From positions 62,001 through 126,000 of the forward strand of contig CASGHK010000047.1 in the NCBI GenBank assembly GCA_949320185.1: DNA of 64,000 nt. The letters are read 5' to 3'. The stretch is from an uncultured Methanomicrobiales archaeon (GTDB lineage: Archaea > Halobacteriota > Methanomicrobia > Methanomicrobiales > Methanospirillaceae). Shown piece by piece: positions 51,531-60,576 of this stretch. The notes beneath the pieces are model-generated. The model was not told the origin of the DNA. It saw only the letters and a list, made by a program, of their open reading frames with translations, and made no database searches. The translations under genes were made by a program, and so were the position numbers. Numbering within the stretch: position 1 is the first letter of the stretch; every line of letters begins with the position of its first letter.

Positions 51531-52757
51531 ATGACCGGCACGACCGACTCCTCCCCGACGGCGGATTGGTTCCCGCTCCCTGCCGGCGTTCAGGCGGGCA
51601 CCATCTCCTGCGGGGGCCGGAGCGTCGACAGGTTCGAGGCCGAGTTCTGGACCTCGCGGCAGCGTCAGGCCCACTCGCTTCACGAGCTCTCGTACAGAGC
51701 CTGCTTCAAGCCCCAGCTCCCCCGATTCTTTATCGAACGCCTCACCGGTCCCGGCGATCTCGTCTACGACCCGTTCTCGGGCAGGGGAACGACTGCTCTC
51801 GAAGCGGCCCTCCTCGACCGGCGCGTCGCGGCGAACGACGCGAACCCCCTATCCGCCCTCCTCGCCGCACCCCGGCTCGCGCCTCCTCCTGGCCCGGAGG
51901 CGGTCGCTGACCGGCTCGCCTCCTTCCCTGTCGACAACGATGCGAGGGCCGATCGTGACCTCTCGATGTTCTACCACCCGGGGACCGAGGCGCACCTCGT
52001 CTCGCTCCGCCGGGTGCTGGTTGAACGCGCCCGCTCCGGCACCGAGGACGCCCTCGACCGGTGGATCCGGATGGTCGCGACCAACCGCCTCTCCGGGCAC
52101 TCCCGGAACTTCTTCTCGGTCTACACCCTGCCACCGAACCAGGCGGCGAGTCCCGAGAGCCAGCGTCGGATCAACCGGAGGCTCGACCAGGTACCGCCGT
52201 TGAAGGACGTGAACGAGATCGTGGTCCGCAAGACCTCCCAGCTCCTCCGCGACCTCTCGGATGGGGACCGCGCCCGCCTGACACGCCGGGCTGAGGACGC
52301 CCTCTTCATGACCGGGGACGCCAGGTCGACCCCGGCCCTCGCCTCGAACTCAGTCCGCCTGACCGTCACATCGCCGCCGTTCCTCGACCAGGTCGCCTAT
52401 ACGAAGGACAACTGGCTCCGGTGCTGGTTCAACGGGCTGGACGAGGAGACGGTCGGCGCCGGCATCACGATGAGCCGAACGGTCGCTGCATGGTCCGCGG
52501 TGATGGGCGCGGTCTTCGCCGAGCTCGCCCGCGTCACCGCCCCGGGAGGGTACGTCGCGTTCGAGGTGGGCGAGGTCCGCCGGAGCACGATCCCGCTCGA
52601 CGAACACGTGGTGCCGCTCGGGGAGGAGGCGGGACTCACCTGCCTCGCGATCTTCGTCAACCGGTCACAGTTCACCAAGACCTCCCACATCTGGGGGGTC
52701 TCGAACCACCGGCGGGGCACCAACTCGAACCGGATCGTGCTCTTCAGAAAGGAGTGA
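51531..52757 (+). CDS. Orphan N4/N6 DNA methyltransferase
   Basis: The 408-residue product has SAM-binding motif I as DPFSGRGTTALEA (residues about 80-92), then catalytic motif IV as TSPPFLDQVAY near residue 283. The SPPF form points to an N4-cytosine or N6-adenine methyltransferase. A region of about 190 residues between them may contain the target-recognition domain. No restriction endonuclease gene is adjacent, so it is probably a stand-alone methyltransferase used in repair, regulation or self-marking. The following ROK gene starts seven bases after its stop. Confidence 0.85.
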   Translation: MTGTTDSSPTADWFPLPAGVQAGTISCGGRSVDRFEAEFWTSRQRQAHSLHELSYRACFKPQLPRFFIERLTGPGDLVYDPFSGRGTTALEAALLDRRVAANDANPLSALLAAPRLAPPPGPEAVADRLASFPVDNDARADRDLSMFYHPGTEAHLVSLRRVLVERARSGTEDALDRWIRMVATNRLSGHSRNFFSVYTLPPNQAASPESQRRINRRLDQVPPLKDVNEIVVRKTSQLLRDLSDGDRARLTRRAEDALFMTGDARSTPALASNSVRLTVTSPPFLDQVAYTKDNWLRCWFNGLDEETVGAGITMSRTVAAWSAVMGAVFAELARVTAPGGYVAFEVGEVRRSTIPLDEHVVPLGEEAGLTCLAIFVNRSQFTKTSHIWGVSNHRRGTNSNRIVLFRKE

Positions 52758-52763
52758 GGGCTC

Positions 52764-53663
52764 GTGGGACAGGTCTGTGCAATCGACCTCGGGGGGACCC
52801 GTACTCGGGTTGCACTCGTCGATAACGCCGGGCGGGTGCTCGCCCGCGAAGTCTTTCCCACTCCGATCGCCGGTTCCTCGGGGAAGGCGGTGACGGATGC
52901 GATCGTGGCGGCAGTCCGCCGGGTCGCCGGCCCACGCCCCGTTGCCATCGGGATCGCTGCGGCGGGGCCGCTCGACCTCGCATCGGGGGCGATCGTCTCC
53001 TCGCCCAACCTCCCCTATCCACGGGTCGACCTGGTCGAGCCGCTCGAAGCGGCTCTCGAAGCGCCCGTCACGCTGTTGAACGATGCCCGTGCCGGTGCCC
53101 TTGGCGAGCACGCCCACGGTGCCGGGGCCGGGTGCGACGATCTGGTCTATGTCACGATCTCGACCGGGATCGGTGGAGGCGTCATCTCGGGTGGGCGACT
53201 GATCGAGGGACGAGGCGGGAACGCGGGCGAGATCGGGCATATCACGGTCGAGACCCACCACGGTCTTGCCTGCGGCTGCGGCCACCCCAATCACTGGGAG
53301 GGCTACTGCTCGGGTCGAAACCTCCCGCGGTTCTACGCGGTCGAAAAAGGGCCGGAGGATCCGGAGTACCGTACGACCGAGTCGATCTTCGCCGCGGCTC
53401 GGGCAGGCGAGCCGTCCGCCTGCCGGTTCCTCGAGGCGGTGGCGGTCCTGAACGGCCGCGCCCTCTCGACTCTCGTGGTCGCGTACGACCCCAAGCGGCT
53501 CGTGCTCGACGGCGCGGTGGTCCAGGCCCAGGCGGACCTGCTCGTCGGCCCCGCCGTCGCCCGGATGGACCGGTACCTGCCGCTCCCCTCAATCATCACG
53601 AGCCCGCTCGGGGGCGACGCCCCCCTCCTTGGGGCAGCTGTCGCGGCCCGACGGCGGCGTTAA
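52764..53663 (+). CDS. ROK family sugar kinase
   Basis: The 299-residue product has the phosphate-binding motif DLGGTRTRVAL at the N-terminus, NDARAGALGEH with the catalytic Asp, STGIGGGVISGG, and the ROK zinc motif in CGCGHPNHWEGYCSG. The zinc motif differs from the common CGCGxxGCxE by having His and Tyr-Cys spacing. It is probably a glucokinase or similar hexose kinase. The GTG at 52764 follows the methyltransferase stop closely. It converges with and slightly overlaps the PEGA gene. Confidence 0.9.
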   Translation: MGQVCAIDLGGTRTRVALVDNAGRVLAREVFPTPIAGSSGKAVTDAIVAAVRRVAGPRPVAIGIAAAGPLDLASGAIVSSPNLPYPRVDLVEPLEAALEAPVTLLNDARAGALGEHAHGAGAGCDDLVYVTISTGIGGGVISGGRLIEGRGGNAGEIGHITVETHHGLACGCGHPNHWEGYCSGRNLPRFYAVEKGPEDPEYRTTESIFAAARAGEPSACRFLEAVAVLNGRALSTLVVAYDPKRLVLDGAVVQAQADLLVGPAVARMDRYLPLPSIITSPLGGDAPLLGAAVAARRRR

Positions 53664-54184
53664 CGCCGGAGGGAGAAGAGGAGGCCTGCGACACCGAGGG
53701 CGCCGAGCACGGCGAGCGGCGAGAGCGGCGACCCAGGGGCGTCCGCCTCTGCGGCTGTCGGGATGCCGGTTGCACCCACTCCGCCCACCGGGGCGGTCGG
53801 GGAGCGCCCGGCGCCTGGACGCTCGGTCTCGGGCCGGTCGACGCCCGGCAGGGTCCGGAGCGTGATCGAGTAGGGGATCGTCCCATTCGGCGGGGCTATC
53901 ATCACCTGCTTCTCGGTCGCGTAGCCGTACTTGTTCACCTGGATCTCCTGCGGCACCATCGCGGGCACCTTGATCGTCAGCGGCGTCAGCCCGTTCATCT
54001 TCGTGCGGTTCACGAAGACGGTCGCGCCGTCAGGGGTGGTGTTGATCTGGATGTACCCGACCTGTACATTGCCGGCGGCGCCAGCCTGCTGCGTGCCGTT
54101 CTCGGCCGCAGCGGCGACCGGCACGACGAGCAGGAGGAGCACGCCGGCGAAAAGGGCCGCGTGGAGAAAGCCAACTGTCCTCAT
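53660..54184 (-). CDS. Exported PEGA-domain protein with C-terminal membrane anchor
   Basis: The 174-residue product has a signal peptide (residues 2-27), a single PEGA-like domain (GYIQINTTPDGATVFVNRTKMNGLTPLTIKVPA), a Pro-rich linker and a final hydrophobic helix capped by RR (SPLAVLGALGVAGLLFSLRR), a tripartite tail like those processed or retained at the archaeal surface. A TATA-like AGAATAAG lies near 54208-54217 on the reverse strand, about 30 bases ahead of the ATG. Confidence 0.82.
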   Translation of the reverse strand: MRTVGFLHAALFAGVLLLLVVPVAAAAENGTQQAGAAGNVQVGYIQINTTPDGATVFVNRTKMNGLTPLTIKVPAMVPQEIQVNKYGYATEKQVMIAPPNGTIPYSITLRTLPGVDRPETERPGAGRSPTAPVGGVGATGIPTAAEADAPGSPLSPLAVLGALGVAGLLFSLRR

Positions 54185-54271
54185 CACAGGAGGGTATGAC
54201 CCCCGACCTCTTATTCTGAATCGTTGCGGTCCGGCGCCGGCTTAATCCGTCAGCGGGACGATGTCTCCTGC

Positions 54272-55495
54272 ATGACCTCTCCGATCGAGGCGGCCGTCGC
54301 AGAGGCGATCGGCCCCTCCCTCCTTGCGTTCTACGAGGACCTTCACGCCCATCCCGAACGCTCCGGCCGGGAGGAGCGGACCGCCGCCCGCCTCGCAGCC
54401 GCCCTCCGCGAGGCTGGCTGCCGGGTCGAGACCGGGATCGGGGGCCACGGGCTCGCCGCCGTTCTCGAAGACGGGGAGGGACCCGTCATCCTCGTCCGGG
54501 CCGACATGGACGCCCTGCCCGTGCGAGAGGAGACGGACCTCCCCTACGCCAGCCGACAGGCCGGGGTCGACTCGCAGGGCAGGGAGGTGCCGGTGATGCA
54601 CGCCTGCGGTCACGACCTGCATATGGCCACGCTGTTCGGGCTCGCGCGGGTCGTGCAGGCCCTCCGGGGGCGGTGGCGCGGCCGGCTCGTCCTGGTCGGC
54701 CAGCCCTCCGAGGAGTGGGTCTCTGGTGCGGAGGCGATGATGACCGATGGCCTCTACGCGCGTGTAGGGCGGCCGGACGCGGCCCTCGCGCTGCACGTCG
54801 CGCCGGGCCACCCCCCGGGCCGCGTCCTCTTTACCGAGGGGACGGCGTCGGCCGGTGGCGAGTCGCTCGACCTCGTGATCCGGGGCGTGGGGGGGCACGC
54901 GGCCCATCCGGACGAGACCCGGGACCCGGTCCTGCTCGCAGCGCAGGTGATCGTGGCACTCCAGGCGGTCGTCTCTCGCGAGGTCGATCCACAGGCCTTC
55001 GCCGTCCTGACCGTGGCCTCGGTCCACGGCGGGGCGAAGCACAACGCGATCCCGGACGAGGTTCGGCTCGGCCTGAATATCCGGTTCTTTCACGACGCGG
55101 TCCGGGAGCGGCTCCTTGCCGGGATCGAGCGGGTCTCCACGGGACTTGCCCGGGCTGCTGGGATGCCGGAGGACCGCCTCCCGGTGCTGACGCTCCTTCC
55201 CGAGTCCGCCCGGCCGTTCTCGAACGACCCGGACCTCGTCCAGCGGGTCCGGACTGCCGTCGAAGCGGTGCTCGGTCCGGACCGGGTCGGCATGCTCGGA
55301 CCGTCATCCGGTTCCGAGGACTTCGGGGCGTTCGCCCTTGCCGACCCCCCGGTCCCGCTCTGCTACCTGCGGATCGGGGCCGGCCCGGGGCGGCTCCACT
55401 CCCCCTGCTTCGCTCCCGAGCCCCGCACCGTGCTTGAGGCTGGCGTGACCGCGCTCGCCGCCGCCGTCCTCGACCTGATGTCACCAACCCGCTAA
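54272..55495 (+). CDS. M20 family amidohydrolase (N-acyl amino acid hydrolase type)
   Basis: The 407-residue product has the M20D pattern: [44 protein letters not shown] with the metal-binding Cys/His, and GQPSEEW with the catalytic Glu. The dimerisation domain ([15 protein letters not shown]) and SSGSEDFG near the C-terminus complete the set. It probably hydrolyses N-acyl amino acids or related amides. The ATG at 54272 starts the family-like sequence. Its stop overlaps the convergent ruvB stop. Confidence 0.92.
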   Translation: MTSPIEAAVAEAIGPSLLAFYEDLHAHPERSGREERTAARLAAALREAGCRVETGIGGHGLAAVLEDGEGPVILVRADMDALPVREETDLPYASRQAGVDSQGREVPVMHACGHDLHMATLFGLARVVQALRGRWRGRLVLVGQPSEEWVSGAEAMMTDGLYARVGRPDAALALHVAPGHPPGRVLFTEGTASAGGESLDLVIRGVGGHAAHPDETRDPVLLAAQVIVALQAVVSREVDPQAFAVLTVASVHGGAKHNAIPDEVRLGLNIRFFHDAVRERLLAGIERVSTGLARAAGMPEDRLPVLTLLPESARPFSNDPDLVQRVRTAVEAVLGPDRVGMLGPSSGSEDFGAFALADPPVPLCYLRIGAGPGRLHSPCFAPEPRTVLEAGVTALAAAVLDLMSPTR

Positions 55496-56496
55496 GAGCG
55501 GCCGGCGGACGGTTTGGCCAGGTGCTCGGCAGCGGCCGGGGTCGCTTCGCGCCCCTGCGGGGTCCGCTTGATAAAACCGATCCGGATCAGGTAGGGCTCG
55601 TATACCTCCTCGATCGTCCGGACCTCCTCACCGACCGCGATCGCGATCGTCCGGACTCCAACCGGGCCACCGTCGAACTCGCGGACGATGGTGGTGAGGA
55701 TCCGACGGTCGAGGTCGTCGAGGCCGATCCGGTCGATGCCGAGCAGGGAGAGGGCCTGGTCGGCAGACTCCCGGGTGATCGTGCCGTCTCCCCGGACCAG
55801 GGCGTAGTCGCGGACCCGGCGAAGCAGGCGGTTCACAATCCGGGGTGTCCCCCGCGAACGTCGGGCGATCTCGAGCGCCCCGTCGGGGGTGATCGGGATC
55901 CGCATGATACCGGCGGACCGTTCCACGATCCGGACCAGGTCGTCCTCGTCGTAAAGGTTCAGCCGGTTCACGATCCCGAAACGGTCGCGGAACGGGGCGC
56001 CCAGGTTGCCGATCTTCGTGGTGGCGCCGATCAGCGTGAACCGCTCGAGGGTGAGCGGGATCGAACGGGCACTGGGCCCCTCGCCGATCATGACGTCGAT
56101 GAAGAAGTCCTCCATTGCTGAGTAGAGCACCTCCTCGACGACCGGCGAGACCCGGTGGACCTCGTCGATGAAGAGGACGTCTCCCTCGCCGAGCGCGGTC
56201 AGGAGGGCGGCGAGATCTCCGGGCTTCTCGAGGACCGGGCCGGTGGTGGTCCGGATTGCAGCCCCCATCTCCCGGGCGATGATATGGGCGAGCGTGGTCT
56301 TGCCGAGCCCGGGCGGCCCGGAGAAGAGGATGTGGTCGACCGGCTCCCCCCGCCGCTTCGCCGCCTCGATCGCGATCGCGAGGGACTCGCGCACCTCGGG
56401 CTGACCGATGAAGGTGTCGAGCGAGACCGGCCGGATCGCGGTCTCCTCGGGCTCGTCCACGAGAAGCGCCGGTGAGACCTCGCGCCCGTCCCGCAT
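55492..56496 (-). CDS. ruvB: Holliday junction branch migration DNA helicase RuvB
   Basis: The 334-residue product is full-length RuvB: AAA+ Walker [10 protein letters not shown] (residues 60-68), Walker B LFIDEVHR (108-115), sensor [18 protein letters not shown] with the arginine finger, and the winged-helix C-terminus including [16 protein letters not shown]. Bacterial RuvB pairs with RuvA to drive branch migration. It starts one base after the ruvA stop, and AGGAGG at the end of ruvA serves as its ribosome site. Most archaea lack RuvABC, so a bacterial origin is probable. Confidence 0.95.
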   Translation of the reverse strand: MRDGREVSPALLVDEPEETAIRPVSLDTFIGQPEVRESLAIAIEAAKRRGEPVDHILFSGPPGLGKTTLAHIIAREMGAAIRTTTGPVLEKPGDLAALLTALGEGDVLFIDEVHRVSPVVEEVLYSAMEDFFIDVMIGEGPSARSIPLTLERFTLIGATTKIGNLGAPFRDRFGIVNRLNLYDEDDLVRIVERSAGIMRIPITPDGALEIARRSRGTPRIVNRLLRRVRDYALVRGDGTITRESADQALSLLGIDRIGLDDLDRRILTTIVREFDGGPVGVRTIAIAVGEEVRTIEEVYEPYLIRIGFIKRTPQGREATPAAAEHLAKPSAGRS

Positions 56497-56497
56497 C

Positions 56498-57097
56498 TCA
56501 GGTCCTCCTGAGGCGGGCGAGCGCTCCCCGGATCAGGCCCTGGATGTCCGCATCGGGTGCCTCGGACCGGGCCGCCTCGACCGCCTCCTGCGCCTCGCGG
56601 GGGGAAAATCCGAGTGCGACGAGGGCGGACGCGGCGTCCGCCACCGGGTCCGGGCTGCCGATCGGGGCCTGGAAGGTCCCGGTCCCGGCCCCGATTCTCG
56701 CGAGCCGGTCGCGGAGCTCCAGGATCAGCCGTTTTGCGGACTTTGCCCCGATCCCCGGGACGCGGGTCAGCACCGCCTCGTTCTCACCCTGGACCGCGCG
56801 GACCAGCTCGTCGACGGGGACCTCGGAGAGGACCTTGAGCGCGAGTCCCGGCCCGACCTTGGTCACCCCGATCAGAGCCTGGAAGACCTCCCGGTCCCGG
56901 GGGTCCAAAAAGCCGTAAAGGGTCCAGCCGTCCTCGCGGACCGTGAGGTGGGTGTGGACCCGGACCCGCCCCCGCTCCGTGCGCAGGCTCTCGAGCACCG
57001 GTGCCGGTGCGAAAACCCGGTAGCCGACCCCGCCCACGTCGATTGTGACCGACCGCTCGTCGACCGAGTCGACCGCCCCTTCGAGGTATGCGAACAT
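56498..57097 (-). CDS. ruvA: Holliday junction branch migration protein RuvA
   Basis: The 199-residue product has all three RuvA domains: the N-terminal OB-fold ([28 protein letters not shown]), the tandem helix-hairpin-helix region ([17 protein letters not shown] and [19 protein letters not shown]), and the C-terminal helical domain ([19 protein letters not shown]) that binds RuvB. It forms an operon with ruvB. Length is the same as in bacteria. Confidence 0.95.
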   Translation of the reverse strand: MFAYLEGAVDSVDERSVTIDVGGVGYRVFAPAPVLESLRTERGRVRVHTHLTVREDGWTLYGFLDPRDREVFQALIGVTKVGPGLALKVLSEVPVDELVRAVQGENEAVLTRVPGIGAKSAKRLILELRDRLARIGAGTGTFQAPIGSPDPVADAASALVALGFSPREAQEAVEAARSEAPDADIQGLIRGALARLRRT

Positions 57098-57240
57098 GAG
57101 CCGTTCTCACTCTAGGTGGGGCCGGTTGGGGGTTAAGGGCTCTGTCCGGACCCGGGCAGCGCCCCCGACATCCCCTCCCCCCTGTTGCCGGCGATCATCT
57201 TATGTGCCGGTGAGAAATAGTGTTTCCCGAGGAGATAGTC

Positions 57241-58917
57241 GTGACGCGCGCCTCTCAAGCCCTCGTTGCCATCGTCCTGTTGGTCCTCTTCGCCACCATC
57301 CCGGGGGTCGCCGCCGGAGCGGCGCTCTTTCCGTTCCTGCAGAACCTCACGGACGCGGACGGGGCAGACTGGGATTTCTTGCCAATGAATGGAATCGCGG
57401 TCAATTCATCCGGGTTCATCCATGTGAACCAGTTCGGGACGATCGCGGTGTTCGGTCCCTCCGGGCAGTACCGGGCGTCGATGGTAAGCGGCGTCATTTA
57501 TCCATCGGGGATCGCGGTCAATTCAACTGGGCACCTCTTCGTCGCGGACTACCTCGACGGATCGATCTCGGTCCTTTCCCCCTCGGGAGCGATCGTCGGG
57601 ACGGTGAAGTACGATCCACCGGCGCCCCCCCTGGGGCTCGCGATCAACGGGTCGGACTGGCTCTTCGCGACGATCCTGAACACACCGGACGTCCAGGTCC
57701 ACGATCGGAACGGATCGTGGGTGACGACGTTCTCCCCGGGCCTTGACCAACCACTGGCGATCACCGTCAACAGCACGGACCACGTCATCGTCGGCGGTCT
57801 CGATGACGGGACGCTCGTCGTCCTCGACCGGGACGGCAACCGGGTCCAGACGATACCGACCGGGTTCGACGACATCTTCTCGCTCGCCACCGATGGAGAG
57901 GACCGTATCGTCGCCTGCGGGACGGGGGATACGGGCTTCCGGGTCTTCTCCCCTGCCGGCACGCTCGTGGGCACCTCCGCGGGGATGCCCCTCGACGCAC
58001 CGAGGGGGATCGCGGTGACCCCCTCGGGGCGGATCGTCGTCGGCGATACCGGTCACGGCCGGGTCCACCTGTTCGGTCCGCCGGCACCGACCCCCACCCC
58101 CTCCGGCCCGTCGCCCTCCTTCGCCGCCTACCCCCAGTCCGGGCCGGCTCCTCACCAGGTGCAATTCCTCGACTACACGCCGAATGCGAAGGAGTGGCGG
58201 TGGGACTTCGGCGACGGCGGCACCTCCACCCTCCCGTACCCGACGCACACCTACACCGCGCCCGGCCTCTACACCGTCTCCCTGACGGTCACGGACTGGG
58301 CGGGCCGGACGGGCACGAAGACTGAGTACCACTTCATCCGGGTCACCGAGCCCCCCACGCCGGCACCGACGCCGGTGGCGAACTTCACGGCGAACGCGAC
58401 GACGGGGCCGGCACCCCTCGCCGTCCAGTTCACGGACGCCTCAGGGAAAGCGCCGTTCCACTGGTGGTGGCAGTTCGGCGACGGGAGCTCGTCGACCGAC
58501 GCGAACCCGGTGCACACCTACGAGCGCACCGGCGCCTACACCGTGAACCTCACCGTCTGGACGTCGCTCGGCCAGGCGACCATCTCGAGGCCGACGTACG
58601 TCACCGTCGACGGTGACCCCCGGGTGCCGGAGGCGAACTTCACCCTGAGCCGCACCTCCGGCCCGGCGCCGCTCTACGTCCGGTTCACCGACACCTCGAC
58701 GGGCAATCCCACCTCCTGGCGCTGGGACTTCAGCGGGCTCGCCTGGACGACGACGAAGAACCCGTCCGTCGTCTTCCGCCGGCCCGGCACCTACACCGTG
58801 ACGCTCACCGTCCGGAACCCGTACGGCTGGTCCTCGTTCGGGACGAACGTGACCGTCACCGGCACCGCGGGGACCACCCGGAACGCCGGCGGCCGGCAGG
58901 TCAGCGTCGTCGGGTGA
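57241..58917 (+). CDS. Exported beta-propeller protein with three PKD-type domains
   Basis: The 558-residue product has a signal peptide (ALVAIVLLVLFATIPGVAAG), a propeller-like region with NHL-like strands (MNGIAVNSSGFIHVN, YPSGIAVNSTGHLFVA) to about residue 280, a Pro linker, and three PKD-type domains with WRWDFGDGG, WWWQFGDGS and WRWDFSGLAW. The tail closely matches those of the proteins at 8277 and 10144. The GTG at 57241 has GGAG six bases upstream. The gene sits between ruvA and ruvC on the opposite strand. Confidence 0.85.
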   Translation: MTRASQALVAIVLLVLFATIPGVAAGAALFPFLQNLTDADGADWDFLPMNGIAVNSSGFIHVNQFGTIAVFGPSGQYRASMVSGVIYPSGIAVNSTGHLFVADYLDGSISVLSPSGAIVGTVKYDPPAPPLGLAINGSDWLFATILNTPDVQVHDRNGSWVTTFSPGLDQPLAITVNSTDHVIVGGLDDGTLVVLDRDGNRVQTIPTGFDDIFSLATDGEDRIVACGTGDTGFRVFSPAGTLVGTSAGMPLDAPRGIAVTPSGRIVVGDTGHGRVHLFGPPAPTPTPSGPSPSFAAYPQSGPAPHQVQFLDYTPNAKEWRWDFGDGGTSTLPYPTHTYTAPGLYTVSLTVTDWAGRTGTKTEYHFIRVTEPPTPAPTPVANFTANATTGPAPLAVQFTDASGKAPFHWWWQFGDGSSSTDANPVHTYERTGAYTVNLTVWTSLGQATISRPTYVTVDGDPRVPEANFTLSRTSGPAPLYVRFTDTSTGNPTSWRWDFSGLAWTTTKNPSVVFRRPGTYTVTLTVRNPYGWSSFGTNVTVTGTAGTTRNAGGRQVSVVG

Positions 58918-59237
58918 GTTCCGGCAGCCGGTCACGGCCGGGAGAGAACAGAGGGGCGGCATATGGCGCCGCCCCGGCATCTCCTCCTCTTCGTGGACCG
59001 TGAAGCGCTCGCCGGAACGCTCGACGAGCAGCGGGTTGCCGGGAGTCGTCACGGACACCCGGTAGTTCCCGACCTGGGCGTCCTGCGGGACCGCGAGGGT
59101 GCATCGAATCTCGTTCTCGCCTGCCAGCGTCTCGCCGGTGGCATGGATGGTGGTCCCGGACGAGAAGACCTGCACCTCGCTTCCGGACTCCTTCTCCACG
59201 CCAACCCGCCCTCCCAGGAAGGAGGGCCGGAGCGCTT
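58918..59237 (-). pseudogene. Fragment of an exported protein with an Ig-like domain
   Basis: Downstream of the ruvC stop, the reverse strand encodes about 80 residues of a beta-sandwich: RPSFLGGRVGVEKESGSEVQ, ENEIRCTLAVPQDAQVGNYR and VSVTTPGNPLLVERSGERF followed by a VHEEEE stretch. This matches the end of IPT/TIG-like surface domains. There is no start, signal or continuation, and the frame becomes shadow-like after about 58975 where it runs antisense to the PKD gene. It is best read as a leftover of a lost surface-protein gene. Confidence 0.5.
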
Positions 59238-59708
59238 TTAGCGCCGGCAGTGGTGGTGGCAGACGGCGCAGGCGAGGGCGTCGGCCGCATCGTCCGGACG
59301 GGGCACGGTCTCGAGCGCGAGGACGCGCCGGACCATCTCCTGGACCTGCCGCTTGTCGGCCCGGCCCGACCCCGTCACCGCCTGCTTGACCTGGTTCGGC
59401 GCGTACTCCGCGGTGGGGATGCCCCGTTCAGCGGCGGCGAGCCGGATCACCCCGCGGACCTCCGCCACCTGGATCGCGGTCGTCACGTTCTTCGAGAAGT
59501 AGAGGCACTCGATCGCCATCTCGTCGGGCGACCACTCGTCGAGGAGTGAGTTCAGGGCGCGCCAGACCTGGAGGATCCGGTCCGGCATCGGCGTCTCCTT
59601 CGATGTCTCGATGCAGCCCCAGGTGCAACAGGCGAGCTCGTGCCGGCGCCCCTCGACCACGCCCCAGCCCACCCGGCCGTACCCCGGGTCGATCCCGATC
59701 ACCCGCAT
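59238..59708 (-). CDS. ruvC: Crossover junction endodeoxyribonuclease RuvC
   Basis: RuvC resolves Holliday junctions. The 156-residue product keeps the four catalytic acidic residues of the family: Asp7 in GIDPGYGRVGWG, Glu67 in AIECLYF, and the Asp pair in PDDAADALACA (Asp140 and Asp143). ADKRQVQEMV is also conserved. The ATG at 59708 is chosen over a TTG two codons upstream because it starts directly at the family N-terminus. It lies 2.1 kb from ruvA on the same strand, with a surface-protein gene between them. Confidence 0.95.
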   Translation of the reverse strand: MRVIGIDPGYGRVGWGVVEGRRHELACCTWGCIETSKETPMPDRILQVWRALNSLLDEWSPDEMAIECLYFSKNVTTAIQVAEVRGVIRLAAAERGIPTAEYAPNQVKQAVTGSGRADKRQVQEMVRRVLALETVPRPDDAADALACAVCHHHCRR

Positions 59709-59842
59709 ACTCAACAGATCTGGCCGGCGGGCGGGTAAAGAGTGTTGTTTGGTGTGGTGCCTCCGTCACTCTCGCCTGCCCATGATGGGCGACCCTCCCA
59801 TAGAGATGGACCCGCCGGTTCGGCGGGGACAGTGAGTCCTGG

Positions 59843-60220
59843 TCAGAACTCGGACAGGACGATGTAACTGAGGACGAACCCGATCAGCATGCAGACCACG
59901 CCCAGGACGATCGCGATCTTCCCTCTCGGGTCCCCCCGCGAGTGGCCGATGAACCCGAGCACGATCGCGATCGGCCCGAAGATGATCGGGATGACGACCG
60001 TGGAGATCAGCGCGACGATGATACCCGCGGTGCCGAACCAACCTACGTCAACCCGGGGTTCGGCGGTCGGGACTTGAATTGGTGCCGGCGGCGGAGGTGC
60101 TACCGGCGTCGAGGGCACCAGGGGTGGAGACGACGTCTCGTCCGTTGCGAGGTTTGCCCCGCACTGCTCACAAAAAAGGTTGCTTCCGGGGTTCTCTGCG
60201 CCGCAGTCGGGACAGAACAT
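59843..60220 (-). CDS. Zinc-ribbon membrane protein
   Basis: The 125-residue product starts with a zinc ribbon (MFCPDCGAENPGSNLFCEQCG), a Pro/Ser-rich linker, and two hydrophobic helices (TAGIIVALISTVVIPIIFGPIAIVLGF and IAIVLGVVCMLIGFVLSYIVL) in the manner of DUF4190-like proteins. The start ATG directly precedes the ribbon. TATA-like AGTTTAAGTGG lies about 35 bases upstream on the reverse strand. Function unknown. Confidence 0.75.
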   Translation of the reverse strand: MFCPDCGAENPGSNLFCEQCGANLATDETSSPPLVPSTPVAPPPPAPIQVPTAEPRVDVGWFGTAGIIVALISTVVIPIIFGPIAIVLGFIGHSRGDPRGKIAIVLGVVCMLIGFVLSYIVLSEF

Positions 60221-60304
60221 GGTCGATCGCTGAGAGGGTGTGCTACTGGCCACTTAAACTTGCTGGTGGAGTGGCCCCGTTGGGATAGGGCGACGGAGCG
60301 AGGT

Positions 60305-60391
60305 TCACAACACGACCCTGGTCCCGCAGTGCCGGCAGAACTTCTTCCCCGGTGCAACCGCCTGTCCGCACCCGGGGCAGGTCACGGGAGC
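60305..60391 (-). pseudogene. Zinc-ribbon fragment
   Basis: About 28 residues ending in CPGCGQAVAPGKKFCRHCG-TRVVL form a complete four-cysteine zinc ribbon with no convincing upstream protein. It lies between two genes with similar N-terminal ribbons and is probably the end of a lost relative; a minimal ribbon-only protein from a GTG cannot be excluded. Confidence 0.4.
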
Positions 60392-60576
60392 AGGACCCGC
60401 CTCCCGTACAATCCCTCGCACCCTGCGAGAATAAGCCTTTGTAGAGAGCAAAGCGCATGACCTCGGGACGTCATAGAGACCGCGGGTGCGATGGGGCGTC
60501 GCACAATACAGTGGGATGCGGTGTGGGACGCTTTTATTATTGCCAGGGGATAAGAGCATATCCTGGAGTTATGGTC

